DNA of 64,000 bases from Microvirga terricola (GTDB lineage: Bacteria > Pseudomonadota > Alphaproteobacteria > Rhizobiales > Beijerinckiaceae). The translations under genes were made by a program, and so were the position numbers. This document shows positions 42,043 through 50,598 of the stretch, one piece after another; the stretch's first letter is position 1, and each line of letters opens with the position of its first letter. The notes under the pieces were generated by a model. It was not told the DNA's origin, ran no database searches, and saw nothing but the letters and a program-made list of their open reading frames with translations. The stretch lies in assembly GCF_011777495.1 (NCBI RefSeq), contig NZ_JAATJS010000001.1:620001-684000 (forward strand). Reading direction: 5' to 3'.

Positions 42043-43131
42043 ATGATCCGCGCTCTCGTTTCGGCCGCCGTCCTTGGTCTCGGCCTTGTCACCGCCGCTT
42101 CTGCCCAGCAGCGCACCGTCAACGTCTATAACTGGTCCGATTACGTGGACCCGAAGGCGCTGGACGAATTCACGAAGGCGACCGGCATCAAGGTCGTCTA
42201 CGACACCTACGACAACAACGAGATCGTCGAGACGAAACTTCTGGCCGGCAAGTCGGGCTACGACATCGTCGTTCCCTCGGGCCCGTTCCTGCAGCGCCTG
42301 ATCGGCGCCAAGATCTTCCAGAAGCTCGACAAGGCGAAGCTGCCGAACCTCTCGAACCAGTGGCCCGACATCAGCCAGCGCCTGGCCGTGTTCGATCCCG
42401 GCAACCAATATGCCGTGAACTACATGTGGGGCACCACGGGCATCGGCATGAACACCAAGAAGGTCAAGGCGATTCTGGGCGACATGCCGCTCAACACCTG
42501 GGACCTGGTGCTGAAGCCCGAAATCTCCTCCAAGCTGAAGGCCTGCGGCATCTACATGCTCGACTCGCCAGAGGACCTCTTCCCCGGCGTGCTGGCTTAT
42601 CTCGGCATCAATCCGGATTCGAAGCGCACGGAAGACTTGAATCGGGTGGGTGACGCTCTGTTCCGCGTCCGCGGCAACATTCAGAAGTATCACTCGTCGG
42701 AATACATCAACGCGCTCGCCAACGGCGATATCTGCGTGGCGGTGGGCTATTCGGGCGACATGATCCAGGCCAGGAAGCGCGCCGAAGAGGCGAAGAACGG
42801 CGTTGAAGTCTCTTACATCATCCCGCGCGAAGGCGCGCTGATGTGGTTCGACAGCTTCGCTATTCCCAACGACGCGAAGAACGTGGCCGAGGCGCACGAG
42901 TTCATCAATTTCATGATGCGCCCTGAAATTGCCGCCATGAACACGAATTTTGTCTCCTACGCCTCCGGCAACCTCGCCGCGAAGCAATTCGTGAAGCCCG
43001 AGATCCTCAACGATCCGGGCATCTATCCGGACGACGCGACGTTCAAGCGGCTGTTCACCAACACCGCTTATGACGAGCGCGCGCAACGGGCCGTCACCCG
43101 GTTGTGGACCCGGGTGAAGACCGGCCGGTAA
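42043..43131 (+). CDS. potF: polyamine ABC transporter substrate-binding protein
   Basis: A 362-residue periplasmic binding protein. MIRALVSAAVLGLGLVTAASAQ is a signal peptide, cut near ASA. VNVYNWSDYVDPKALDEF, YDTYDNNEIVETKLLAGKSGYD (in parts), WGTTGIGMN and VAVGYSGDMIQA match the PotF/PotD family, binding putrescine or spermidine. The acidic ligand residues expected in the cleft are present in these blocks. No permease or ATPase genes lie beside it, so it works with a transporter coded elsewhere. A strong terminator follows at 43144. Symbol is by family resemblance. Confidence 0.88.
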   Translation: MIRALVSAAVLGLGLVTAASAQQRTVNVYNWSDYVDPKALDEFTKATGIKVVYDTYDNNEIVETKLLAGKSGYDIVVPSGPFLQRLIGAKIFQKLDKAKLPNLSNQWPDISQRLAVFDPGNQYAVNYMWGTTGIGMNTKKVKAILGDMPLNTWDLVLKPEISSKLKACGIYMLDSPEDLFPGVLAYLGINPDSKRTEDLNRVGDALFRVRGNIQKYHSSEYINALANGDICVAVGYSGDMIQARKRAEEAKNGVEVSYIIPREGALMWFDSFAIPNDAKNVAEAHEFINFMMRPEIAAMNTNFVSYASGNLAAKQFVKPEILNDPGIYPDDATFKRLFTNTAYDERAQRAVTRLWTRVKTGR

Positions 43132-43143
43132 GAAAAAGCCTTC

Positions 43144-43176
43144 CTGCTCCGCCTTTAAGGCGGAGCAGTCGTTTTT
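43144..43176 (+). terminator. intrinsic terminator after potF
   Basis: CTGCTCCGCCTT and AAGGCGGAGCAG form a perfect 12-base-pair stem around a single T, followed by TCGTTTTT. It is the clearest Rho-independent terminator in the window, 13 bases after the potF stop, and the T-run ends only 16 bases before the SIMPL start. Confidence 0.88.
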
Positions 43177-43192
43177 GGAGATGAATTTGACC

Positions 43193-43915
43193 ATGCGCAT
43201 TGCCATGGCAGCCGCTTTGGCCGCCCTCGCCAGCCCTGCCCTTTCCGAGACCGCCACGCCGCCCGTTCCGACCATCAGCGTCATGGGCACAGGCGAAGCT
43301 CAGCTGAAGCCTGATTTCGCCCGGATCGGCGTGACCGTCGTCACCGAAACCGACACGGTCGCTCAAGCCGCCAGCGCCAACCGCACCGCCACCGAGCGGG
43401 TCCTGGCCCGCATCCTGGCGCTTGGCCTCAAGAAAGAAGACATCCAGACCGCCAATTTCCAGGTTTTCCAGGCTCCGCAACAGATCGGGCCGGACGGCAA
43501 GCCGGTGAAAGCGCCGCGCTTTGCGGCCCAACATCAGCTGCGAATCACCACCCGCGACCTCGAGGGCGTGGGGAGGCTGGCGGGCGAGATTCTGGCCAGT
43601 GGCGACATGACCTTCCAGTCGGTCACCTGGGGCCTCGACCGGCAGGAGGAGGGTGCCGACCGCGCCCGCGAAGCCGCCGTGCGCGACGCCAAGCGTCAGG
43701 CCGAGGTCTATACTGCGGCCGCCGGCGTCGGCTTGGGCCGTCTTCTGGAAATCCGCGACGGCTCCGCCCAGCCCTACGAACAGCACCCCGACATGCCGAT
43801 GCGCATGGCCATGGCCAAGGGCGCGCCCGCCGACACCATCCCGGTCGTGCCCCCAGCGACGATCCGCTACACGGCCAACGTTCAGTTGGTTTGGGAAATG
43901 GCGGCGAAGCCTTAG
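43193..43915 (+). CDS. SIMPL (DUF541) domain periplasmic protein
   Basis: A 240-residue exported protein. The signal peptide MRIAMAAALAALASPALSE leads to ISVMGTGEAQLKPDFARIGV, the start of the SIMPL/DUF541 domain, which continues through AKRQAEVYTAAAGVGLGRLLEI to the end. Relatives (BP26/OMP28 of Brucella, YggE of E. coli) are periplasmic proteins linked to stress tolerance, with no known enzyme activity. ATG at 43181 is an alternative start. The strong terminator upstream means it needs its own promoter, which would overlap that terminator. Confidence 0.88.
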   Translation: MRIAMAAALAALASPALSETATPPVPTISVMGTGEAQLKPDFARIGVTVVTETDTVAQAASANRTATERVLARILALGLKKEDIQTANFQVFQAPQQIGPDGKPVKAPRFAAQHQLRITTRDLEGVGRLAGEILASGDMTFQSVTWGLDRQEEGADRAREAAVRDAKRQAEVYTAAAGVGLGRLLEIRDGSAQPYEQHPDMPMRMAMAKGAPADTIPVVPPATIRYTANVQLVWEMAAKP

Positions 43916-43987
43916 GCACTCACGTTGTCATCCCCGGGTTCGTCCGGGGGATGCCGATGCCTTTCTCGCCACGGGTCCGCAAACGAA

Positions 43988-44010
43988 ATGGCCGGGACAA
44001 GCCCGGCCAT
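43988..44010. terminator. hairpin between SIMPL and ptsN genes
   Basis: ATGGCCGGG and CCCGGCCAT pair perfectly around ACAAG, in the gap between two convergent genes. The T-run is short, and similar ATGGCCGGGACAAGCCCGGCCAT elements are dispersed in alphaproteobacteria, so it may be a repeat acting as a two-way terminator. Confidence 0.55.
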
Positions 44011-44042
44011 GACAAAGTCAGATCCGAAGCGCGCAGCCGGCC

Positions 44043-44501
44043 TCACGCCGCCTGCGGTAGCTCGGTCATAATCGCGTAGAGGGCATCCCGGTCGCGGGTG
44101 GCGCGGACGCGGTCGACGAGGCCGGGTTCGCGCAAGACGCGGGCGACGCGGGCCAGCGCCTTGAGGTGATCGGCACCTGCTCCCTCGGGGGCCAGCAGCA
44201 GGAAGAGGATATCGACCTGCTGGCCATCGAGAGCCTCGAAATCGATCGGCTTCTCCAGCCGGGCGACGAGGCCGAAAATCTTGTTGAGACCGGGCAATTT
44301 GCCATGGGGAATGGCGATGCCCTCGCCGATTCCGGTCGAGCCGAGGCGTTCGCGCTGCAGGAGGGCCTCGAAGATGGTGTTCTCATCGAGGCCGGTCAGA
44401 CGGGCCGCGTGGGCCGCCAGTTCCTGCAAAGCTTGCTTCTTGCCGTTGACGCGCAATGTCGGCAACACGGCCTGGGAGTCTAGAAAGTCGAGCAAAGGCA
44501 T
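44043..44501 (-). CDS. ptsN: nitrogen-type PTS protein EIIA-Ntr
   Basis: A 152-residue EIIA of the nitrogen phosphotransferase system, which takes phosphate from NPr and regulates potassium transport, nitrogen and carbon storage rather than sugar uptake. GIGEGIAIPHGK holds the phosphorylated His66. LRVNGKKQALQELA near the start and VDILFLLLAPEGAG are conserved. It lies downstream of hpf and rpoN on the same strand, the standard order. 80 bases separate it from hpf. Confidence 0.94.
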   Translation of the reverse strand: MPLLDFLDSQAVLPTLRVNGKKQALQELAAHAARLTGLDENTIFEALLQRERLGSTGIGEGIAIPHGKLPGLNKIFGLVARLEKPIDFEALDGQQVDILFLLLAPEGAGADHLKALARVARVLREPGLVDRVRATRDRDALYAIMTELPQAA

Positions 44502-44581
44502 CGATCACGCTGCATCTGTTGTGAAGCCGATACGGTCTTGCGCCGTTCCAAGCAATTCTCAGGCCAAAGGGACACAGCCGC

Positions 44582-45157
44582 TCAAGGCTGGGCCGGCGGC
44601 GGATCGACCCAACCGATCGCCCCGTCGCCGCGGCGATATACGACGTTCACGCGTCCGGTGCTAGAGTGGATGAAGACGAGGGCTGCGGCCCCCGTCAGAT
44701 CGAGCCGGATCACCGCGTCGCTGACGGACAGACGATGCAGCGGCTTGGTGGTCTCGGCAATGACGACGGGGTGGTAGCTCTCTTCCTCCACAGTCTCGTC
44801 CGTCGGGGCTTCCAGAACGGAATACGGGGCCTGAAGGCTGACATTGCGTCCGTTCGTGGCCGTGGCGTGCTCCTTGAGGCGCTGGCGGTAACGGCTCAGG
44901 CGCTTTTCGAGGCGCAAGGCGGTCTGGTCGAAACTGGCATAGGCGTCCTGCGCGGCACCCGAGGCCTCGAGCGTCATGCCGGAAGTCAGGTGAAGCACAC
45001 AATCGGTGCGAAAACCCGTGCCGTCGCGGGTGACTGTGACGTGTCCGGAATAGCCTCCGTTGAAGTATTTCGCCAGAGCGCTGTCCACCCGCGCTTCGAC
45101 CTGGGACCTAAGGGCTTCGCCGATATCGAGATTCTTACCGGATACCCTCAACGTCAT
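44582..45157 (-). CDS. hpf: ribosome hibernation promoting factor, long form
   Basis: A 191-residue long-type HPF. The N-terminal HPF/RaiA domain (residues 1-105, from MTLRVSGKNLDIGEALRSQV) binds the ribosome; a linker of about 25 residues leads to the C-terminal dimerisation domain (EESYHPVVIAETTKPLHRLS to the end). The long form joins ribosomes into 100S dimers in stationary phase. GGAGGAAG precedes the ATG. It lies between rpoN and ptsN. Proteins of this type are often under stress control, but no promoter of a known type was recognised. Confidence 0.94.
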   Translation of the reverse strand: MTLRVSGKNLDIGEALRSQVEARVDSALAKYFNGGYSGHVTVTRDGTGFRTDCVLHLTSGMTLEASGAAQDAYASFDQTALRLEKRLSRYRQRLKEHATATNGRNVSLQAPYSVLEAPTDETVEEESYHPVVIAETTKPLHRLSVSDAVIRLDLTGAAALVFIHSSTGRVNVVYRRGDGAIGWVDPPPAQP

Positions 45158-45258
45158 ATCGACTTCCTCCAGCTTCTTCAGCGTCTCTCGTTCGTTATCT
45201 GACGCTTAGTAAGATGATGATGGTTCCTGGCCTCAAAACAAGACTTGATCTTTTTTCC

Positions 45259-46686
45259 TCACAGGGCATGCGCCTTCGTTTCCGCCGTGCGACGCCGTTG
45301 CGCCGAAGACGGGATCTGAAGAATCTCGCGATATTTCGCGACCGTACGACGGGCGATCTCGATGCCGTCGGCCTTCAATTTTTGGGCAATTGCATCATCG
45401 GAGAGCACGATGCCTTTCGCCGCTTCGCCTGCGATGAGCTGCTTGATTCGATAACGCACGGCCTGTGCCGAATGGCCCGCATCGCCTAAGGCCACATTGA
45501 AGAAAAATTTCATCGCGAATGAGCCGCGCGCGGTGCCGATGGCTTTGTTCGCGACGACGCGCGACACAGTGGATTCGTGCATGCCGATTTTCTCGGCGAC
45601 ATCCTTCAGGGTGAGCGGACGCAACGCTGCGACGCCCTCGCGGAAAAAATCCTCCTGATGCCGCACGATTTCGGTCGCGACTTTCAGAATCGTCTGCGCG
45701 CGCTGGTCGAGGCTGCGCGTGAGCCAGCTCGCGCTTTGCAGACATTCGGACAAAAAGTCCTTTTCCTTGTCACTACGAACCGATTGCACGACGCGACTGT
45801 AATAGGAGCGGTCGAGCAGGATGCGCGGCAGCGTGTCAGGATTAAGTTCGACGATGAAACCACCTTCGGGAGAAGGGCGCACCAGCACATCCGGAATCAG
45901 CACCTCCACCCGCGCCGGCGTGAAGGCGAGGCCCGGTTTCGGCTCCAGGCGTCGGATCTCGGCCAGCATCTCGGCCAGATCCTCGTCGTCCACGCCGCAC
46001 AGGCGCGTGAGCGTTACAAAATCGCGCTTGGCCACGAGATCGAGGCGGCTGACGAGAATCTCCATCGCGGGGTCGAGCCGGTCGCGCTCCTTCAATTGCA
46101 GCGACAGACATTCGGCAAGGTTGCGCGCGCCGATGCCGGCGGGGTCGAAACTCTGGATCAGCCGAAGCGCGGCCATGACCTCATCCGCCGCGACATGAAG
46201 CGTGTCCGCGATGTCGTCGAGGTTTTCGGTGAGATAGCCCGCCTCGTTGAGGCTGTGAATCAGGTGCCGCCCGACAGCGCGCTGTTGCGGGTCGGCAGTC
46301 GCCAGGTCGAGCTGCGTTTCGAGATGTTCCGCCAGGCTGACCGCGCGGGCGAGCGTTGCTTCAAGATCCGCGCCGAGTTCGCCGGTGCTGGCGGCAACCG
46401 CGCGGGCGGATGAATCCGACCCGCTGCCTGATGGCGTCGGGGCCGAGCGGGGCACCATGCGTAGCGTAGGCGCTTCCGAGCTGGGAGCCGGAGCCGCCGG
46501 ATTCAGGCGCGGCGCCTTCACGCGGCCTTCGGCTTCCTGCAGCAGCGGATTGCGCTCGAGTTCGGCTTCCACATAGGCCGCAAGCTCGGCGTGAGAGAGT
46601 TGCAAAAGCTTGATGGATTGGAGCAGTTGGGGAGTCATGACCAGGGATTGCCCCTGGCGAAGCTCCAGCCGTTGCATTGAACTCAT
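45259..46686 (-). CDS. rpoN: RNA polymerase sigma-54 factor
   Basis: A 475-residue sigma-54, used with activator ATPases at -24/-12 promoters for nitrogen and other regulons. Region I is LRQGQSLVMTPQLLQSIKLLQLS; an acidic, Ala/Ser-rich region II runs to about residue 120; the core-binding domain follows; the HTH block includes KIGMHESTVSRVVANK; the RpoN box ARRTVAKYREILQI is near the end. The usual RpoN box reads REMLGIP; here it is REILQIP, a mild variant. rpoN heads rpoN-hpf-ptsN on the minus strand. It is separated from lptB by two other genes. Confidence 0.95.
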   Translation of the reverse strand: MSSMQRLELRQGQSLVMTPQLLQSIKLLQLSHAELAAYVEAELERNPLLQEAEGRVKAPRLNPAAPAPSSEAPTLRMVPRSAPTPSGSGSDSSARAVAASTGELGADLEATLARAVSLAEHLETQLDLATADPQQRAVGRHLIHSLNEAGYLTENLDDIADTLHVAADEVMAALRLIQSFDPAGIGARNLAECLSLQLKERDRLDPAMEILVSRLDLVAKRDFVTLTRLCGVDDEDLAEMLAEIRRLEPKPGLAFTPARVEVLIPDVLVRPSPEGGFIVELNPDTLPRILLDRSYYSRVVQSVRSDKEKDFLSECLQSASWLTRSLDQRAQTILKVATEIVRHQEDFFREGVAALRPLTLKDVAEKIGMHESTVSRVVANKAIGTARGSFAMKFFFNVALGDAGHSAQAVRYRIKQLIAGEAAKGIVLSDDAIAQKLKADGIEIARRTVAKYREILQIPSSAQRRRTAETKAHAL

Positions 46687-46781
46687 GACGGCATCCAGCA
46701 GACCTCTGCATGGTGGTCCATGCTTGGTTAGATGTAATGCGCGATGGGGTCTCCGTCAAAAGGCAAGGTGTCCCAAGTGCC

Positions 46782-48551
46782 CTATGTCGGCTCTATTTCA
46801 CCAGCGATGACGATGCGCTCAGGGGACGTCATGCAAAGCTTTCCCTCCGCATCGGTGAAGAACGTGTGCAGGTAGAAATAGCTCGCCTCGCCGTTCTTCG
46901 ATTCCATGACCGGCGAGGGCGCGGAGACGATGCGCAGGCCGCCGCATTCGCCGATCCAGTCGATGTGACGATGGCCGTGCATGGCAATGGCGCGGCCCTC
47001 GAGCGGGCGGAGCTGGCGCAGAAACCAGGTGCCGTTGATCAGCGCCGTGCCGATGCGCTCCGAAAAGGCTTTGGCAGGCTGCGGATATTCCACGAGATGA
47101 TGATGCAACGCCACGATCCAGCACGCGCGGGGAAAGGCCTGCGTCGCGGCGGCAAGGCCGTGCGCCTGTTCCGCGCCGACGAGGCCGAGCGCGTTGGTGA
47201 AGGAGAAATGCGTCTCGGCGTTGGAGTTGAGAAGCATCACGCCAAGCCCATCCTCCGGCTCGGGCGGCAGCACCATCGGAAAGGCCCCTTCCCACAGCTC
47301 CGCAAGGCTGTGCGAGAGACGCATCGTCCCCGCATTTGCGAAAGCGGCAATGGCGTCGCGATGCGGCTCAAGGGCTTGGGATAAGGTTTGGCCGAGTAGC
47401 CCACTGTTCGGGTCCACCACTCGCACCCGGTCTCCTTGTATCGCCGCGATGGCCGAGAGCGTGCGCATCTGGCGCAACCGTTTGCCGGGGCTCAAAGGAA
47501 GGTCGAGTCGCGCTGGATTGGCGCGATCGACCACGTTCACATCGTGATTGCCGGGAAGAAGCAGCATCCGCTCGGCGAGGTGCGGGTAACGGCTAAGGAT
47601 CGCGAAAAATTCCGCCCACTCGGCTGAGCGCCCGGCATCGGTTGCGTCGCCCGTGACGAGGACGAGATCGAGCGGATGCGCTGCGTGGATGTCGTCGAGC
47701 CTTGCGAGAACCGCGGCTAGCTTGTCGTTGCCTCGCGGGCCGCCGCGCCCGCTCTCGATACGAAAGCCATAGCGCTCGCCGACGGCATGGAGATCGGAGA
47801 GATGCGCGACGCGCCAGGTCCGGCGGCCGGGCGGTGGGTGGTCGAAGCGCGCCGCATCGCGCGGCTGGCGCATGGTGGCGTCGGCCACGCCCCAGAGCAG
47901 GGCGGCCAGCGCCGAATAAGAGCCGACCACGACCACGGCGTTGGCAAGCGCCGGGACGATGAGTCGGTGGGGTGCGGCGAGGTCCGCAATATGCCCCACC
48001 CATCGCGAGAAAGGCCAGGCGAGAGCCGCTGCGATCAGGGCGAGCCCGCAGGCCAGAATTCCGCCGCCGAAAGCCATGGCGGCGCGCAGTCGTTCCATTC
48101 GGTCAGGGTTCGCCCGGCGCGTAGTCTTGAGTTCCACAAGGTGGCGCAACCCTTCGCGGCAGAGCGCATAGCCCGGCTGCACCGCGAGCGCGTTCAACGA
48201 CCAGAACCCCCGCTCCGCCTCCCGGAACAGCGGCTGCCCGCCGATCCACGCGACCGCCGCCGCCAGCACGAGAAGACCAAGCGCCCAGAGTCCCCCAAGC
48301 GAGGCCGCAAGCGCTCGCGAAAAGGTCTCAAGCCATGCGGAGGCGACGAGCGGAGCGATCCCGAGCAGAAGGCCGGGCAAAACGATCAGGACGATCCAGG
48401 CGAGGAAAAGCCGCAGCAGGTTGACCTCGGCCAGCAGGCTGCCGGCAATGGCGAGAAGCGAGCGCTGCTTGGTGCTGGATGCATCGTCTTCCGCGTCGCC
48501 GAGGCGCGGATCGACGATGGGGGGCATGGCAGGGCCAGGGCGCTCGTTCAT
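46782..48551 (-). CDS. membrane-anchored metallophosphoesterase
   Basis: A 589-residue protein. The N-terminal half has about four hydrophobic segments (near residues 45-70, 85-110, 160-185, 200-220); the C-terminal half is a calcineurin-like phosphoesterase with HLSDLHAVGE, TGDATDAG, LPGNHDV, ALHHHLVE and MHGHRHID, the full set of metal ligands. Substrates of such proteins include cyclic nucleotides and lipid phosphates; none can be named here. It lies between rpoN and lptB, where most related genomes have nothing, and diverges from a VOC gene. Ribosome-binding site is weak. Confidence 0.87.
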   Translation of the reverse strand: MNERPGPAMPPIVDPRLGDAEDDASSTKQRSLLAIAGSLLAEVNLLRLFLAWIVLIVLPGLLLGIAPLVASAWLETFSRALAASLGGLWALGLLVLAAAVAWIGGQPLFREAERGFWSLNALAVQPGYALCREGLRHLVELKTTRRANPDRMERLRAAMAFGGGILACGLALIAAALAWPFSRWVGHIADLAAPHRLIVPALANAVVVVGSYSALAALLWGVADATMRQPRDAARFDHPPPGRRTWRVAHLSDLHAVGERYGFRIESGRGGPRGNDKLAAVLARLDDIHAAHPLDLVLVTGDATDAGRSAEWAEFFAILSRYPHLAERMLLLPGNHDVNVVDRANPARLDLPLSPGKRLRQMRTLSAIAAIQGDRVRVVDPNSGLLGQTLSQALEPHRDAIAAFANAGTMRLSHSLAELWEGAFPMVLPPEPEDGLGVMLLNSNAETHFSFTNALGLVGAEQAHGLAAATQAFPRACWIVALHHHLVEYPQPAKAFSERIGTALINGTWFLRQLRPLEGRAIAMHGHRHIDWIGECGGLRIVSAPSPVMESKNGEASYFYLHTFFTDAEGKLCMTSPERIVIAGEIEPT

Positions 48552-48649
48552 TTGTTAAAATGCCTTCCGGCGGACGAAGCGTCCGTCCTACAATTCCGGA
48601 AACGCAAAGCAGGTCGTGTGAGTTCTTTCATAGGCGCGGGAGAGCGCGG

Positions 48650-49063
48650 ATGCCCCATCTCAACGGCGTTTTGGAAACCGCCCTCTATGTCGATGATCTG
48701 CCGCGCGCGCGGCACTTCTATGAGACGGTGATGGCGCTGAAATCCGTCTTTTCCGATCAGCGGCTCTGCGCCTACGACGTGGGGGGACGCAGCATTCTTC
48801 TCTTGTTCAAACGAGGTGCTTCGACCGAGACCACCCAACTTCCCGGCGGCACCATCCCGCCGCATGACGGCAGCGGCCCGCAACACATCGCGCTGGCGGT
48901 GGATGCCGCCGATCTCGAGGGGTGGGAAGGACGCCTCACCACCCACGGCGTCTCAATCGAGGGACGCACGCGTTGGGCGAGAGGCGGCAAAAGCGTTTAT
49001 TTCCGCGATCCCGACGGCCATCTCCTCGAGCTGGCCACACCGGGGCTCTGGCCGACCTACTGA
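48650..49063 (+). CDS. VOC (glyoxalase/dioxygenase) family protein
   Basis: A 137-residue single-domain vicinal oxygen chelate protein. ETALYVDDLPRARHFYETVM starts the first beta-alpha-beta module and QHIALAVDAADLEGWE the second; HIA and the last RDPDGHLLELATPGLW provide the metal-binding His and Glu. Members include glyoxalases, dioxygenases and resistance proteins; the reaction here is unknown. GGGAG lies seven bases before the ATG. It is the only plus-strand gene in the rpoN-lpt region and converges on lptB with six bases between stops. Confidence 0.88.
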   Translation: MPHLNGVLETALYVDDLPRARHFYETVMALKSVFSDQRLCAYDVGGRSILLLFKRGASTETTQLPGGTIPPHDGSGPQHIALAVDAADLEGWEGRLTTHGVSIEGRTRWARGGKSVYFRDPDGHLLELATPGLWPTY

Positions 49064-49069
49064 GGCCTG

Positions 49070-49915
49070 CTAGAGCCTGAAATCTTCGCCGAGATAGAGG
49101 CGGCGCACGTCTTCGTTGGCGACGATTTCGTCCGGGTGGCCTTCGGTGAGCACGCGGCCGGAATGGATGATGTAGGCGCGGTCGATCAGGCCCAGCGTCT
49201 CGCGCACGTTGTGGTCGGTGATGAGCACGCCGATGCCGCGACGCGTGAGGTGGCGCACGAGGTTCTGAATGTCGCCGACCGCAATCGGATCGATGCCCGC
49301 GAACGGCTCGTCGAGCAGCATGAAGGTCGGCTCGCCTGCGAGCGCGCGCGCGATTTCGCAGCGGCGGCGCTCACCGCCGGACAGCGCGATGGAGGGCGAT
49401 TTGCGCAGGCGCGTGATGTTGAACTCGTCGAGCAGCGCATCGAGCTTGCGCTCGCGCTCCTTCTTGCTCGGCTCGACGACCTCGAGCACGGCGCGAATGT
49501 TGTCTTCCACGTTCAGACCGCGGAAGATCGACGCTTCCTGCGGCAGGTAGCCGATGCCGAGGCGCGCGCGGCGATACATCGGCAATTGCGTCACGTCATG
49601 CCCGTCGAGGCTGATGAGCCCGCGATCCGCCGAGACGAGGCCGGTGATCATGTAGAAGATCGTGGTCTTGCCCGCGCCGTTGGGGCCCAGCAGGCCGACG
49701 GCCTCGCCTGCGCGCACATTCAGCGCCGCATCATGCACCACGGTGCGGCCGCGATAGCTCTTCTGCAATCCCTTGACCGCGAGCACGCCGGGGCCGCCGA
49801 AGGTCGGATCGGTCTGCGTCCGCCCAAAAACCTTCGGATCGGTCAAATCCACCTTCATGACGCGCGCGTCCGGTGAGGCGGCGGCGGAGCGGTTGAAAAA
49901 GAACTTCAAGGGCAC
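49070..49915 (-). CDS. lptB: LPS export ABC transporter ATPase
   Basis: A 281-residue LptB, the cytoplasmic ATPase that drives lipopolysaccharide transport to the outer membrane with LptFG. GLLGPNGAGKTT (Walker A), YLPQEASIFRGL (Q-loop), ALSGGERRRCEIARAL (signature) and FMLLDEPFAGIDPIAV (Walker B) are typical of LptB. It has an N-terminal extension of about 45 residues beyond the E. coli protein, common in alphaproteobacteria. The start is GTG at 49915; ATG at 49858 is an alternative that would still leave the fold whole. It follows lptC-lptA on the same strand. Confidence 0.95.
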   Translation of the reverse strand: MPLKFFFNRSAAASPDARVMKVDLTDPKVFGRTQTDPTFGGPGVLAVKGLQKSYRGRTVVHDAALNVRAGEAVGLLGPNGAGKTTIFYMITGLVSADRGLISLDGHDVTQLPMYRRARLGIGYLPQEASIFRGLNVEDNIRAVLEVVEPSKKERERKLDALLDEFNITRLRKSPSIALSGGERRRCEIARALAGEPTFMLLDEPFAGIDPIAVGDIQNLVRHLTRRGIGVLITDHNVRETLGLIDRAYIIHSGRVLTEGHPDEIVANEDVRRLYLGEDFRL

Positions 49916-49959
49916 AATCGCGAAAAAGGAGGAATCGGAAAATGCGGAAGGGGGCGGCT

Positions 49960-50598
49960 TTAGTTCGTCGCCGGCTTCTGCGGTTTCGCCTTGTCGGCGC
50001 CGGCTGCGTCCTGCGAGCCGCTGCCGGGTACGAAGAGCGCCCGCACGCGCCCGCCCGGAGCGTTCTCCACATTGGCGACGCCGGAGTTGAGATCATACAC
50101 CACGCGCTCGCCACGGGTTACGTTCGGCCCGTCGCTCAGCACCGCGTTGCCGGTGAGCAGGATCTTGTTCGCGACCCGGTCGAAGGTGGCGTCGTTGCCG
50201 GTGGCGACCTGGGTCTTGGAGACGATGGTGACCGGGCCCTTGCAATCAATCTTCTTGATCGAGCTGTCATCGGCCTGTGGCCCGGCGGCGGCAGCGGCGG
50301 GTTTTGCCGCATCGCCGCTCTTCTTCTGTTCGTAGAGCACGGTCATGAGCGAGCAGTTCATGGTGGCATCGCCTTGCACCGCCACCACGTTGCCGGAAAA
50401 GACCGCACGGCCTTCCTTGTCGAACACGTCGAGCCGGTCGGCATCGATCTTGATCGGCTCCTTGCTCGCCCCGAAATTGCCGAAGCCGACGGCGCGCTCC
50501 TTGGCGTTCGGCTGCGGCTGGGCCTGGACCGCTTCGGTCAAAAGGGGCGTTGCAAGAAGAAGCGCGCTCGTCAGCGCGGCGTAACGGATGGTCATCAT
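49960..50598 (-). CDS. lptA: LPS transport periplasmic protein LptA
   Basis: A 212-residue LptA/OstA protein. The signal peptide MMTIRYAALTSALLLATPLLTEAVQAQ is quoted in part here and ends near VQA. The OstA beta-jellyroll runs over IDADRLDVFDKEGRAVFSGNV and DRVANKILLTGNAVLSDG. LptA bridges the periplasm for LPS between LptC and LptD. An Ala/Pro-rich insertion near residues 95-110 is unusual, and the tail is Pro/Ala/Lys rich. Its start overlaps the end of lptC by four bases. Confidence 0.93.
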   Translation of the reverse strand: MMTIRYAALTSALLLATPLLTEAVQAQPQPNAKERAVGFGNFGASKEPIKIDADRLDVFDKEGRAVFSGNVVAVQGDATMNCSLMTVLYEQKKSGDAAKPAAAAAGPQADDSSIKKIDCKGPVTIVSKTQVATGNDATFDRVANKILLTGNAVLSDGPNVTRGERVVYDLNSGVANVENAPGGRVRALFVPGSGSQDAAGADKAKPQKPATN

